A stretch of 64,000 nucleotides of DNA from Bacteroidia bacterium (lineage in GTDB: Bacteria > Bacteroidota > Bacteroidia > UKL13-3), in NCBI GenBank assembly GCA_023151275.1, contig JAKLJI010000001.1, forward strand, positions 334,409 through 398,408. The letters are read 5' to 3'. Of this stretch, positions 35,920 to 44,844 are shown in pieces. The notes under the pieces are model-generated. The model was not told where the DNA came from. It saw nothing but the letters and a program-made list of their open reading frames with translations, and made no database searches. The first letter of the stretch is position 1. Each line of letters starts with the position of its first letter. The position numbers were made by a program, and so were the translations under genes.

Positions 35920-36334
35920 TTACACCTCAATATTAGTCGTTTGCCAATCCAATAGAAAAAAAAGATTGGTTCACCTTGATGTGAAAACAGCTTGAATTGA
36001 CTGAAAAATTGTACACCTAAGGCTAAAATTCTAGCGAACTCAAAAAATGTCGCACTTCCAATTAGCCTTTATTAAACAAGAATAAAACAGAAATACAGTG
36101 TTCAAAATAGGTAACAAGACTACCAATCATTTGACCAGAAAAGAAAATAGGATAAATCTGAAGCTGTGTAACCTTAAAAGTCAAAACTAAACTGGCACTA
36201 ATTAGCAAACAAAAACCCAAAACAACTCCGTTTTTCAAAAATGTCGCACTTGCGAAAACCTTTGTATAAATTGAGATTAGTTAGATTTTTTGAGATAATT
36301 TTTGGGATTGAAGAAACTTAATCAAAATTGCAAC
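35920..36334. other. AT-rich intergenic region with a 17-base direct repeat
   Basis: About 415 bases without a supported gene, between a leftward acyltransferase and a rightward peptidase gene. The string TCAAAAAATGTCGCACTT at 36040-36057 recurs as TCAAAAATGTCGCACTT at 36235-36251 (one A fewer), in direct orientation. This could be a regulator-binding pair or the remains of an insertion. Confidence 0.6.
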
Positions 36335-37288
36335 ATGAACTCAACCAACAAACGCTTTGGAATTGCAATTCATGGTGGTGCAGGAACCATTTTGAAAGCT
36401 TTGATGACAAAAGAGAAAGAAGCAGCCTACCATCAGGCACTTCAAAACGCGCTTGATGCCGGTTACGCGCTTTTGCAATCTGGCAAAAGCAGTTTGGATG
36501 CCGTGGAAGCCGCTGTAAGAAGCTTAGAAGATTTTCCACTATTCAATGCAGGAAAAGGCGCTGTTTTTACCCACAATGGGACCCACGAAATGGATGCAAG
36601 CATTATGTTTGGGGCAGATTTAAGCGCGGGAGCCGTTTCAGGAATAAGCAGCATTCGCAATCCGGTTTCTTTGGCCAGAGTAGTAATGGAAAAATCGGGT
36701 CACGTGTATTTAAGTGGAGTTGAGGCCGAAAATTTCGGAAAACTGCAAGGATTGGTATGCGAAAGTCCGGCTTACTTTTACGAGGAAAGCAGATATAAAC
36801 AATTGCTAGACATACGAGATAGCGACTCGTACCAATTGGATCATACCGATAAAACCGAAAGCGGCGAGAAAAAATTTGGTACTGTTGGAGCTGTTGCATT
36901 GGACGCTATGGGAAATTTAGCTGCTGCAACTTCAACAGGCGGAATGACCAATAAGCGCTTTGGTAGGGTTGGCGATACGCCAATTATTGGAGCAGGGACC
37001 TATGCCAACAACAAAACCTGTGCAATTAGCTGCACCGGACATGGAGAATATTTTATTCGCGCAGTTGTTGCATACGATATAAGCTGTTTGATGGAATACC
37101 GTGGCATGAGCCTGGAAGAAGCAGCCCGCTTTGTTGTAAACGACAAACTTGTAAAGTTTGGCGGAGAAGGTGGTTTAGTTGGAATGGATGCAGACGGAAA
37201 TTACGTCCTGGCATTCAACTCCGAAGGCATGTACCGCGGAATAAAAAATGCTGAAGGAATAAACGAGATTAAGATTTACGAATCCTAA
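36335..37288 (+). CDS. Isoaspartyl peptidase / L-asparaginase (Ntn hydrolase)
   Basis: A 317-residue plant-type (class 2) asparaginase. The ATG at 36335 gives MNSTNKRFGIAIHGGAGT, the family's usual start. The enzyme is made as a precursor and cleaves itself before the nucleophilic Thr in FGTVGAVALDAMGNLAAATS; further conserved motifs are GGMTNKRFGRVGDTPIIGAGTYA and CTGHGEYFIRA. Such enzymes hydrolyse beta-aspartyl dipeptides and asparagine. Here it lies beside cyanophycinase and cyanophycin synthetase genes, suggesting it processes the beta-Asp-Arg dipeptide released from cyanophycin. Confidence 0.93.
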   Translation: MNSTNKRFGIAIHGGAGTILKALMTKEKEAAYHQALQNALDAGYALLQSGKSSLDAVEAAVRSLEDFPLFNAGKGAVFTHNGTHEMDASIMFGADLSAGAVSGISSIRNPVSLARVVMEKSGHVYLSGVEAENFGKLQGLVCESPAYFYEESRYKQLLDIRDSDSYQLDHTDKTESGEKKFGTVGAVALDAMGNLAAATSTGGMTNKRFGRVGDTPIIGAGTYANNKTCAISCTGHGEYFIRAVVAYDISCLMEYRGMSLEEAARFVVNDKLVKFGGEGGLVGMDADGNYVLAFNSEGMYRGIKNAEGINEIKIYES

Positions 37289-37496
37289 GCAGTTGTGTTT
37301 GGCGTAAACGGGGAAGCGTTAAGGATACAAAAAGGAATAAGGTGCCAACTTGCACAATCAATCCTGAAATTTCAAAAAATTGCATGAACCTAAAACGACT
37401 TTCAAAATTCTTTATTGTCTGTACCCAAATCCTGAAAAGCCAATTCACCAGTACTTGCTGATTTTTATCGAATTAAACTCATGCGCTAAGCAAAAA

Positions 37497-38396
37497 TCAG
37501 GAGTTAGCCAATTCAGCTACTTGAGCCAAAAACTTGCGCTCTTTTAACAAGTAACCGTTACCGCGCACCAAGATATTTACACGTAGATTTTCAACTGCAA
37601 TGGGTTCACCAATGCTAACATCGGTGATATTGGAGTGAAGAATATCGCGACCATCCACAATTACAACGGCGCCACTTCCAACTACTTCAAGTGCATTGCC
37701 ACGTGTAATAATTACGCCAGTATCTTCGCCCAAACCAATTCCAATGCATTGCGGATTTGACGCAACAGCCTGAGCCAAACGGTTAAAACGACCACGCTTA
37801 TCGAAATGAGAATCTATGATAACATTTCCGATGAAGGCCAATCCAGTAGTAATTTTTACCTCACCTTTTAAGTGTGCCAAATCACTTTTCCCCATGTAAA
37901 TCATGGTATTGCTCATGGCCATTGCACCTGCGCTGGTACCGGCAATAACAAAACCTTCTTCGTCCTGCAAGCGATCATGCAAAATTTGGTAAATCTCTGT
38001 TCCACCAAAAATGGAACTCAACCTCAATTGGTCGCCACCGGAAAACATAACACCATCGCATTGCTTAATACGCTCTACATATTCCGGAAGCAAAGCCTCT
38101 TCGCGCTTTTTGATGTGCATGATGCCGATATTGGTGCAGCCAATTTTTCCAAAAGCACTCAGGTAATTTTCGCCAACCTCTTCAGGAATTGAAGATGCGG
38201 TGGTAATTACTTCTATGCGTTTTTCTGGACCACCAAGCTCGTTTACTATGCGTTTTAGAATACCGAGTTCAAAAAAATTCAGGCGATTGCGCTGAACAAA
38301 TCCGGTTTCCAGGTCTGTACCTTTATCCTCGGCACCGCCAATGGAGATAAGTTTTCCTTTAGGGAATGTCAAAACAAAAAAATTTAGAGGGGGCAA
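37497..38396 (-). CDS. cphB: Cyanophycinase
   Basis: A 299-residue serine exopeptidase of family S51. KGKLISIGGAEDKGTD near the N-terminus, VITTASSIPEEVGENYL, the GGDQLRLSSIFGGTE motif and the nucleophile in GTSAGAMAMS identify it. It releases beta-Asp-Arg dipeptides from the storage polymer cyanophycin. The annotated ATG at 38396 adds about 12 residues ahead of the core; the real start might be further in. It is transcribed away from the synthetase gene across a 142-base divergent region. Confidence 0.94.
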   Translation of the reverse strand: MPPLNFFVLTFPKGKLISIGGAEDKGTDLETGFVQRNRLNFFELGILKRIVNELGGPEKRIEVITTASSIPEEVGENYLSAFGKIGCTNIGIMHIKKREEALLPEYVERIKQCDGVMFSGGDQLRLSSIFGGTEIYQILHDRLQDEEGFVIAGTSAGAMAMSNTMIYMGKSDLAHLKGEVKITTGLAFIGNVIIDSHFDKRGRFNRLAQAVASNPQCIGIGLGEDTGVIITRGNALEVVGSGAVVIVDGRDILHSNITDVSIGEPIAVENLRVNILVRGNGYLLKERKFLAQVAELANS

Positions 38397-38538
38397 AGAA
38401 AGCCAAAAAGCCCAAATAATTATCGAATCATATATTCAATTGTAAATCAAAAAAAGAACCAGAGTGACAATTTGGAATTTGAAGAACGGAATAAGTATAT
38501 TGTTTGAGAAACAAACACAACAAACAAACCCTTTTTGC

Positions 38539-41169
38539 ATGAAAATACTCGACATTAAAGTTATGAGAGGCCCCAACTATTGGAGCGTTCGCAGGCACAA
38601 ACTCATTCAGATGCGCTTGGATCTGGAAGAGATGGAAGAACGCCCCACCAATAAGATTGATGGCTTTGGAGAACGGCTCGAAAAAATGTTCCCCAGCATG
38701 TATTCACACCGGTGTTCGGAAGAAATGGCGGGTGGATTTTTTAAACGGGTAAAAGAAGGAACCTGGATGGGCCATGTGATTGAACATATTGCCCTTGAAC
38801 TGCAAACACTTGCCGGTATGGATTGTGGATTTGGAAGAACCAGAAGCACCTCTAAGCATGGCGTTTACAATGTTGTTTTCAACTACATGGAAGAAAAAGC
38901 AGGCATTTATACCGCTAAAGCCGCAGTACGAATTGCTGAAGCTTTGATTGCAGGAACCGAATATGACCTACAGGAAGACATTCAAAACCTGCGTGAAATA
39001 CGCGAGGACGAACGACTTGGGCCATCAACCGGAACCATTGTAGAAGAGGCCGTTTCACGCGGAATTCCTTTCATTCGCCTCAACAGACACTCCCTTGTTC
39101 AACTTGGCTATGGGGTGAACCAGCGCCGCATACGTGCAACCATTGCCTCAACAACAGGAAGCATTGCGGTTGATATTGCCTGCGACAAAGAAGAAACTAA
39201 AAACCTACTAGAAGCAGCAGAAATTCCGGTTCCAAAAGGCCGTATCATTTATACAGAAGAAGGATTGAAAGAGGCCATTGAGCGAATCAACTACCCCATT
39301 GTTACCAAACCGGTAGATGGAAACCACGGCAAAGGAGCAACTACCAATATTCGAAACTGGGAAGACGCTGTAAAAGGCTTGGAAGCAGCAAAAAAATACT
39401 CACGTGGGGTTATTGTTGAACGCTTCATCACCGGACAAGACCATCGCGTTTTGGTTATCAATTACAAGTTTGTTGCTGCTGCCATTCGCAAACCTGCCGC
39501 GGTTACCGGAGATGGAATTCATAGCATTCAGGAGCTGATTGATATTACCAATCAAGACCCCAGAAGAGGTTATGGCCACGAAAAAACGCTTACCTCCATT
39601 AAAATTGATGACTTTACGCTGGATATGCTCAACAAAAAAGGTTTAACCTTGGATAGCATTCCCGAAAAAGGTCAGGAAATCTGGTTAAAACCTACTGCAA
39701 ACCTTAGTACAGGCGGAACGGCAACCGATGTTACAGACATGGTGCATCCCGACAATATCTTTATGTGTGAGCGCATTGCACGCATAATTGGACTCGACAT
39801 TTGCGGTATTGATATAATGGCCGAAAGCCTAACCGAACCCATAACCCAAAACGGAGGAGCAATTCTGGAAGTGAATGCCGCACCAGGTTTCCGTATGCAT
39901 ATTGACCCAGCCGAAGGATTACCGCGCAATGTGGCCGAGCCAGTTATAGACATGTTGTATCCTCCGGGTTCATCTGCTCGAATTCCGATTATTGCAGTGA
40001 GTGGTACTAACGGAAAAACTACTACTACCCGCCTTATGGCACATATGGTAAAAACCATGGGCTACAAAGTGGGCTATACCACAACAGATGGCATTTATAT
40101 TCAGAACCAAATGATGATGCGCGGCGATTGCACAGGACCCGTAAGTGCTGAATTTGTGCTGAAAGATCCAACAGTAGATTTTGCGGTTCTGGAATGCGCA
40201 AGAGGTGGAATTTTGAGAGCCGGACTTGGTTTCCACAATTGCGATATTGCCATAGTAACCAATGTGGCAGAAGACCATTTAGGACTTCAAGACATTGATA
40301 CAATTGAGCAACTTGCCCGCGTAAAAGCGGTGGTACCTGAAAGCGTATTGCCCGGGGGTTATGCCATTTTAAATGCCGATAACCAATGGACTGCTTCCAT
40401 GGCCAAAAACCTGAAATGCAAGATTGCCTATTTCAGCATGGATGAAAACAATCCAATTATTCAAGACCATGTTAAAAAAGGCGGACTTGCAGCCATTTAC
40501 GAAAACGGATTTGTAACCATTAGCAAAGGCACCTGGAAAATTCGGGTTGAAAAATCGGTGAATATTCCGCTTACTTATGGAGGTAGAGCACTTTACAATA
40601 TTCAAAACATCCTCCCTACCCTGCTTGCCGGGTTTATACGCAACTTCAAAATAGAAGACATGCGCATTGCCCTGCAAACCTTTATTCCGGGACCGGCACA
40701 AACCCCGGGACGCATGAACATTTTCCGGTTCAAAAACTTTGAGGTAATGGTGGATTACGCTCACAATGCCGCAGGATTTAGTGCCATTGCCGATATGCTT
40801 TCAAAAATTGAAGCCTTGCACGTGGGCATAATTGCCGGAGTTGGCGACAGACGCGATGAAGACACCATTGCTTTGGGAAAAATGGCAGCAGGTATGTTTG
40901 ATGAAATCATCATTCGACAAGATAAAAACCTACGCGGCCGCACCGAACAGGAGATTATTGATTTGATGATGAAAGGCATTCAGGAAGTAGATCCTGGCAA
41001 AAAGGTTACCATCATCAAAAAAGAAACCGAAGCCATTGATTACGCCATAAAAAATGCAAAACGCAATAGCTTCATTACCATTTGTTCAGATGTTGTTCCT
41101 GACGCTTTGGACCAGATTATGAAGCTCAAAGAAATGGACGACGCCGGAGAGATGGAATTTGGAAGTTAA
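38539..41169 (+). CDS. cphA: Cyanophycin synthetase
   Basis: A 876-residue ATP-dependent ligase building multi-L-arginyl-poly-L-aspartate. The ATG at 38539 (MKILDIKVMRGPNYWSVRR) is chosen, since the upstream frame is non-homologous. An N-terminal domain (1-160) carries GHVIEHIALELQTLAG. An ATP-grasp domain (about 215-470) has TKPVDGNHGKGATTNI. A Mur-ligase-like domain (from about 480) has the P-loop SGTNGKTTTTRLM. Its length is the family norm. With the divergent cyanophycinase and the isoaspartyl peptidase it forms a complete storage-polymer module. Confidence 0.95.
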   Translation: MKILDIKVMRGPNYWSVRRHKLIQMRLDLEEMEERPTNKIDGFGERLEKMFPSMYSHRCSEEMAGGFFKRVKEGTWMGHVIEHIALELQTLAGMDCGFGRTRSTSKHGVYNVVFNYMEEKAGIYTAKAAVRIAEALIAGTEYDLQEDIQNLREIREDERLGPSTGTIVEEAVSRGIPFIRLNRHSLVQLGYGVNQRRIRATIASTTGSIAVDIACDKEETKNLLEAAEIPVPKGRIIYTEEGLKEAIERINYPIVTKPVDGNHGKGATTNIRNWEDAVKGLEAAKKYSRGVIVERFITGQDHRVLVINYKFVAAAIRKPAAVTGDGIHSIQELIDITNQDPRRGYGHEKTLTSIKIDDFTLDMLNKKGLTLDSIPEKGQEIWLKPTANLSTGGTATDVTDMVHPDNIFMCERIARIIGLDICGIDIMAESLTEPITQNGGAILEVNAAPGFRMHIDPAEGLPRNVAEPVIDMLYPPGSSARIPIIAVSGTNGKTTTTRLMAHMVKTMGYKVGYTTTDGIYIQNQMMMRGDCTGPVSAEFVLKDPTVDFAVLECARGGILRAGLGFHNCDIAIVTNVAEDHLGLQDIDTIEQLARVKAVVPESVLPGGYAILNADNQWTASMAKNLKCKIAYFSMDENNPIIQDHVKKGGLAAIYENGFVTISKGTWKIRVEKSVNIPLTYGGRALYNIQNILPTLLAGFIRNFKIEDMRIALQTFIPGPAQTPGRMNIFRFKNFEVMVDYAHNAAGFSAIADMLSKIEALHVGIIAGVGDRRDEDTIALGKMAAGMFDEIIIRQDKNLRGRTEQEIIDLMMKGIQEVDPGKKVTIIKKETEAIDYAIKNAKRNSFITICSDVVPDALDQIMKLKEMDDAGEMEFGS

Positions 41170-41215
41170 AACCAGAGACTGTCTCAAAAGTAATTTTGTC
41201 TTTCTGCCTAACAAT

Positions 41216-41253
41216 AATAAAGGCCACTCGTATTGCAACTTGTGGCCTTTATT
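41216..41253. terminator. Hairpin terminator after cphA
   Basis: Perfect 12-base inverted repeat, AATAAAGGCCAC (41216-41227) and GTGGCCTTTATT (41242-41253), with a 14-base loop. It ends cphA and can also stop the small minus-strand gene that faces it. Confidence 0.85.
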
Positions 41254-41295
41254 GTTTAGCTGTCAGCTAATTTTTTGAAATTTGAGATAACCTCA

Positions 41296-41463
41296 CTATT
41301 TCATTTTTCGAATCGCTTCCAAAAACCAAATCAAGCTTCCAAGCAAGAAAAGAATATTCATTATCCTGGCAAAAGGGGGCGCCCCATCAGGCCAAAGTTG
41401 ACCCAACAAAACCAATAGATTCAGCGCGATGAGCAGGCCAAGTAAAAACTTTCTTGTCGTCAT
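41296..41463 (-). CDS. Small two-helix membrane protein
   Basis: A 55-residue open frame starting with ATG at 41463 and ending TAG at 41296-41298. It begins MTTRKFLLGLLIALNLLVLL, has a Pro/Gly turn (QLWPDGAPPFAR), a second helix (IMNILFLLGSLIWFLEAI) and a basic tail, the profile of a hairpin membrane microprotein. It starts 8 bases downstream of the serine hydrolase stop on the same strand, so is likely translated from the same mRNA. No family is recognised. Confidence 0.6.
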   Translation of the reverse strand: MTTRKFLLGLLIALNLLVLLGQLWPDGAPPFARIMNILFLLGSLIWFLEAIRKMK

Positions 41464-41471
41464 TCCCACGT

Positions 41472-42992
41472 TTAGTTTTTAAGGAAGGTATAAGGCAAGT
41501 AATCAATAAAATCATTCACGCGCACATCAATAGCAATTGGTTTGCCTGATGCATCGCGCTTGATAGGAAATACCATTTCACCACAGGTAATATCCGAATA
41601 TACACAAAGGAACTTGTCGTTACCCAGGTAGCTTAATCGTCCGATGTTGTTGGGATGCTGGCTCATGTACATGTTCAAGTTTCCTTTCTCAAGCTTCAGC
41701 TCTATGGTTCCATACAATTCATTGGTATAAACACCGGTAAACGCCTTCAAATCGGGAACCATTTTTTGCTTTTTCACCATCTCCGCCAAACGAACCAAGC
41801 TATCTTGTTGGGCAATTTCCTTTTTCCTGCCCTCAACTCCCGCCAAAAAATACTTTTCGCTCAAGTTGCGGTAAGGCATCCCGAAATAGGCCTCAATAAT
41901 TTGTTTCACCAATGCATCATAAAGCGAGTTTTGGTCGGAATTGGTGTACACCAAAATGCCCAGGTTTTCTTCCGGAATAAACTCGGTTTTGGTTACGAAT
42001 CCATTTGCGCCACCGCTGTGTTCCCAAACCCGTCTACCTTCATAATCATAGGATGACCAACCCAAACCATAGGTTGAAAAATGCTTGGTTTTGAAAATGG
42101 GAGAACGCACATCGTTTACAATCATATTCGATCGACGCGTTTCGGCCAGCACCGGAAAAGGAATAACCTGTTTTCCGTTAAACCTTCCACTATCAAGCTG
42201 CATTAGCAGCCAATTGGCCATATCAGCAACACAGGAATTGATACTTGCAGAAGCACCCATATTGTCGATATTGGTTAGTTTGATGGCCACCAATTTTCCG
42301 CGAACCAAGCTATGAGGCACACAGGCATTTGCATCAGAAACCATGTCTTTGTAACGGCTGCTGGTATGTTTCATACCGAGTGGCTTGAAATAACGGGCAT
42401 CAATAAAATCATCCCAAACCGTATCGGTAACCGCCAAAATTACCTCGCCGGCAGTAATGTAACCGGCATTGCAATAGCCGTATTTGTAACGAAAAGGATG
42501 AACTGGCTTGGTTAAAGCCATGTGTTCCACAATTTCTTTCCGACTGAGCTTGCTGCCCCAATTCAAAAAATCGCCCTGAAAAGTTTGCATACCCAGGCGA
42601 TGACAGAGCACATCTCGAACGGTACACATATCGGTGGATGCAGGATCATACAGCTTAAAATAAGGAAGATAACGGCTTACCTTTTCATCCAAGGAAAGGC
42701 GCTTCTCGTAATTCAAGTGCGCGATGGCTGTGCCAGTAAACGCTTTGCTGTTGGAAGCAATTTGGAAAAGGGTTAACTCATTAACAGGCTCCGATTTACG
42801 GAAATCGCGAACGCCATAACCCTGGCAGCGCACAATTTTTCCATCTTTTACAATAGCCAAAGCCAACCCTGGAACCTGCCAGCGTTTCATTTCACGCTCC
42901 ACAAAAGCATCCAATGAATCTTTTACAAAGGCAGGTTGAGCTGCCGCAACAAGCGCGTTGAACGCAAAAACAAATGCTATTATTCTTCTCAT
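41472..42992 (-). CDS. Serine hydrolase of the beta-lactamase / class C family
   Basis: A 506-residue exported protein (signal peptide MRRIIAFVFAFNALVAAAQ). The catalytic Ser-Lys pair is in ASNSKAFTG (SxxK), followed by the YxN motif in YGYCNAGY and the third motif HSGG in EHSGGANGF. The C-terminal ~100 residues form a DUF3471-like domain. Such enzymes include esterases, D-amino-acid-specific peptidases and penicillin-binding relatives; which one this is cannot be decided. Its neighbours are a Rieske-like lipoprotein gene upstream and a 55-residue membrane protein gene downstream on the same strand. Confidence 0.92.
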   Translation of the reverse strand: MRRIIAFVFAFNALVAAAQPAFVKDSLDAFVEREMKRWQVPGLALAIVKDGKIVRCQGYGVRDFRKSEPVNELTLFQIASNSKAFTGTAIAHLNYEKRLSLDEKVSRYLPYFKLYDPASTDMCTVRDVLCHRLGMQTFQGDFLNWGSKLSRKEIVEHMALTKPVHPFRYKYGYCNAGYITAGEVILAVTDTVWDDFIDARYFKPLGMKHTSSRYKDMVSDANACVPHSLVRGKLVAIKLTNIDNMGASASINSCVADMANWLLMQLDSGRFNGKQVIPFPVLAETRRSNMIVNDVRSPIFKTKHFSTYGLGWSSYDYEGRRVWEHSGGANGFVTKTEFIPEENLGILVYTNSDQNSLYDALVKQIIEAYFGMPYRNLSEKYFLAGVEGRKKEIAQQDSLVRLAEMVKKQKMVPDLKAFTGVYTNELYGTIELKLEKGNLNMYMSQHPNNIGRLSYLGNDKFLCVYSDITCGEMVFPIKRDASGKPIAIDVRVNDFIDYLPYTFLKN

Positions 42993-42994
42993 AC

Positions 42995-43471
42995 TTAAAT
43001 TGGACTGCTGGTTACCCGAAGGGTTGTACCGTAATTGTAAACGTAGTATTGCTTAAGTCCACGCTTAGCCTCACCAGAAACCACTCCGCCGTTTTGTGCG
43101 GCAAACTTGGAACCACAGCAATTCACAAACTTAGAACCACTGTACTGACCACAGGTTAGAAAAAGCGCATTGGTTTCCATGGTAACTTTTGAGCAAGTAC
43201 TATCTGTTTTAAAAGGACAAGCCCGGTCGAAAGCCACGTATTGGTCTGAGCCGCTAAAGCCGGTATTGTAAACTACAATTCCCTTGTAACCAAAGGAGCT
43301 ATAAAAATAGCCATTGGGAAACTTCAACTCGGCGGCATCAGGAAGATTTAGGTTGATGGTAAAATCAACATAAACCGGATTGAAAAAGTCTGTATTACCG
43401 GAATTGCCATTGTCTTTTTTGCAGGCAAAGGCAACCATCAAAAACAAGAGAGTTAAGCCAATTTTATTCAT
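42995..43471 (-). CDS. Lipoprotein with a degenerate Rieske-like fold
   Basis: A 158-residue protein from ATG 43471, with a short lipoprotein signal peptide (MNKIGLTLLFLMVAFAC, lipobox at AFAC). The mature part resembles Rieske-type domains: VAFDRACPFKTDST, then TCGQYSGSKFVNCCGSKFAAQNGG and LKQYYVYNYGTTLRV. The iron-binding pattern Cys-x-His...Cys-x-x-His is altered: CPF and CCGS lack the His ligands. A [2Fe-2S] cluster is therefore doubtful. It overlaps the upstream dehydrogenase gene by 8 bases and lies 3 bases from the serine hydrolase start. Confidence 0.65.
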   Translation of the reverse strand: MNKIGLTLLFLMVAFACKKDNGNSGNTDFFNPVYVDFTINLNLPDAAELKFPNGYFYSSFGYKGIVVYNTGFSGSDQYVAFDRACPFKTDSTCSKVTMETNALFLTCGQYSGSKFVNCCGSKFAAQNGGVVSGEAKRGLKQYYVYNYGTTLRVTSSPI

Positions 43472-44318
43472 AACGGTAAAAGCCCTCCCCCGATTTACGT
43501 CCAAATTTTCCGGCATCAACCTTTTGCTGTTGAATGCGATTGGGTCTGAATTTGCTATCAAAATGGAACAGTTGGTACATGCTTTTTGTAACCGATAAAT
43601 TGGTATCAACCCCAATCAAATCCATTAGGCGAAAGGGACCCATTTTAAACCCAAAGTTTTCCATCAAGCCATCAATATCTTCCAAAGAAGCTACATTTTC
43701 TTCCAGCAACTTTAATCCCTCAACATAGTAGTGTCTTGCCACACGGTTCACAATAAAACCAGGAGCATCCTTGGCAATAACACAGGTTTTTCCCATGCCT
43801 GAAATCAAATCAAAACAAAAATCACTAACCTCATCAGAAGTAGATTCACCTTTGATAATTTCTACCAGTTTCATTACCGGAGCCGGGTTAAAAAAGTGAA
43901 TTCCCAAAAAGCGTTCGGGATTGGGGATTTTAGCTGCAATCTGCGTAATTGGAATGGAGGATGTATTGGATGCCAGAATAGTAGTTGGAGGATTGATAGC
44001 AGCCACTTCCGTAAAAAACTGATGCTTAACTTCCAGTTTCTCGATTACTGCTTCAATAATTAATTCGGCTTTTAGGCTTGAAATCTGGTTGCTGAAAGTA
44101 ATTCTTCCCAAAGCAGCCTCTTGCTCTTTTGAAGTAAGTTTAGCCTTTGAAACCAAAAACTGAAAACCGGCAGCAATTCCCTTTTCGGCTTTGGTAAGCA
44201 TTTCGGAGCTGATATCATACAACACAACCTGAAAACCGGCCTGGGCGCATACCTGGGCAATGCCAGAACCCATTGAACCTGCGCCTGCAATGCCTATGGT
44301 TTTTACATCAAACGTCAT
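43464..44318 (-). CDS. 3-hydroxybutyryl/3-hydroxyacyl-CoA dehydrogenase
   Basis: A 284-residue NAD-dependent enzyme that oxidises L-3-hydroxyacyl-CoA (or reduces acetoacetyl-CoA). The ATG at 44318 gives MTFDVKTIGIAGAGSMGSGIAQV, placing the NAD-binding GxGxxG near the start. The catalytic His and Glu are in FLGIHFFNPAPVMKLVEII and the C-terminal domain contains GFIVNRVARHYY and GPFRLMDLIGVDTNL. The length fits the stand-alone form rather than the FadB fusion. It precedes and overlaps the Rieske-like lipoprotein gene. Confidence 0.94.
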   Translation of the reverse strand: MTFDVKTIGIAGAGSMGSGIAQVCAQAGFQVVLYDISSEMLTKAEKGIAAGFQFLVSKAKLTSKEQEAALGRITFSNQISSLKAELIIEAVIEKLEVKHQFFTEVAAINPPTTILASNTSSIPITQIAAKIPNPERFLGIHFFNPAPVMKLVEIIKGESTSDEVSDFCFDLISGMGKTCVIAKDAPGFIVNRVARHYYVEGLKLLEENVASLEDIDGLMENFGFKMGPFRLMDLIGVDTNLSVTKSMYQLFHFDSKFRPNRIQQQKVDAGKFGRKSGEGFYRYE

Positions 44319-44369
44319 GGAACAAATGTAAGCAGGAAAGGTAAAAAAGCGGGAACGATTAGCTGTCCC

Positions 44370-44400
44370 TTTCAAAATCAAAACAAGCTTGCTACTTTTG
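44370..44400 (+). promoter_or_regulatory. Putative promoter of the IscA-like gene
   Basis: TTTC at 44370-44373, 19 bases, then TACTTTTG at 44393-44400, a good -7 match with a one-base-off -33 element. The RNA would start about 44407, 12 bases before the ATG at 44419, leaving a very short leader. Confidence 0.6.
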
Positions 44401-44418
44401 CGGTTAATCATTCATACT

Positions 44419-44745
44419 ATGATTACCGTAACTGATAAAGCAAAAAATCGCATTTCTGAACTCATTCAGGAATCTGCATATACAAACGACTATTTTCTTC
44501 GTGTTGGCGTTGAAAGCGGAGGCTGCTCAGGCTTGTCGTACAAACTTGATTTCGACAATACTGTTAAAGAAGGAGATGAAATTATTGACCACAATGGCGT
44601 TCGCGTGGTTACAGACAAACGCAGTGTGCTGTATTTGTTTGGAACAGAATTGGATTTTACCGACGGTTTGAACGGAAAAGGCTTCACTTTCAACAACCCA
44701 AATGCCTCTCGCACATGTAGTTGCGGCGAAAGTTTCTCTGTTTGA
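44419..44745 (+). CDS. IscA/HesB-like iron-sulfur cluster assembly protein
   Basis: A 108-residue A-type carrier. The ATG at 44419 (MITVTDKAKNRISELI) is used instead of an upstream TTG that lies within the promoter. The three conserved cysteines are in SGGCSGLSY (about residue 37) and the C-terminal SCSCGESF pair. A-type carriers hold or transfer [2Fe-2S] or [4Fe-4S] clusters to target enzymes such as IspH. It lies between the divergent dehydrogenase gene and rpsT and appears to be a single-gene unit. Confidence 0.94.
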   Translation: MITVTDKAKNRISELIQESAYTNDYFLRVGVESGGCSGLSYKLDFDNTVKEGDEIIDHNGVRVVTDKRSVLYLFGTELDFTDGLNGKGFTFNNPNASRTCSCGESFSV

Positions 44746-44765
44746 GGATAATTTTTTTTTGCAGA

Positions 44766-44796
44766 TTTGACTTTCCATTTCAATAAACTATATTTG
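44766..44796 (+). promoter_or_regulatory. rpsT promoter
   Basis: TTTG at 44766-44769, exactly 19 bases, then TATATTTG at 44789-44796, a full match to the Bacteroidota TTTG-N19-TAnnTTTG consensus. The start of transcription is near 44803, some 40 bases ahead of rpsT. Confidence 0.8.
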
Positions 44797-44844
44797 CCGT
44801 CCCTTTTCGTGAGAAAAGAAGCTAAAACCGAATAAGTTAGAAAA

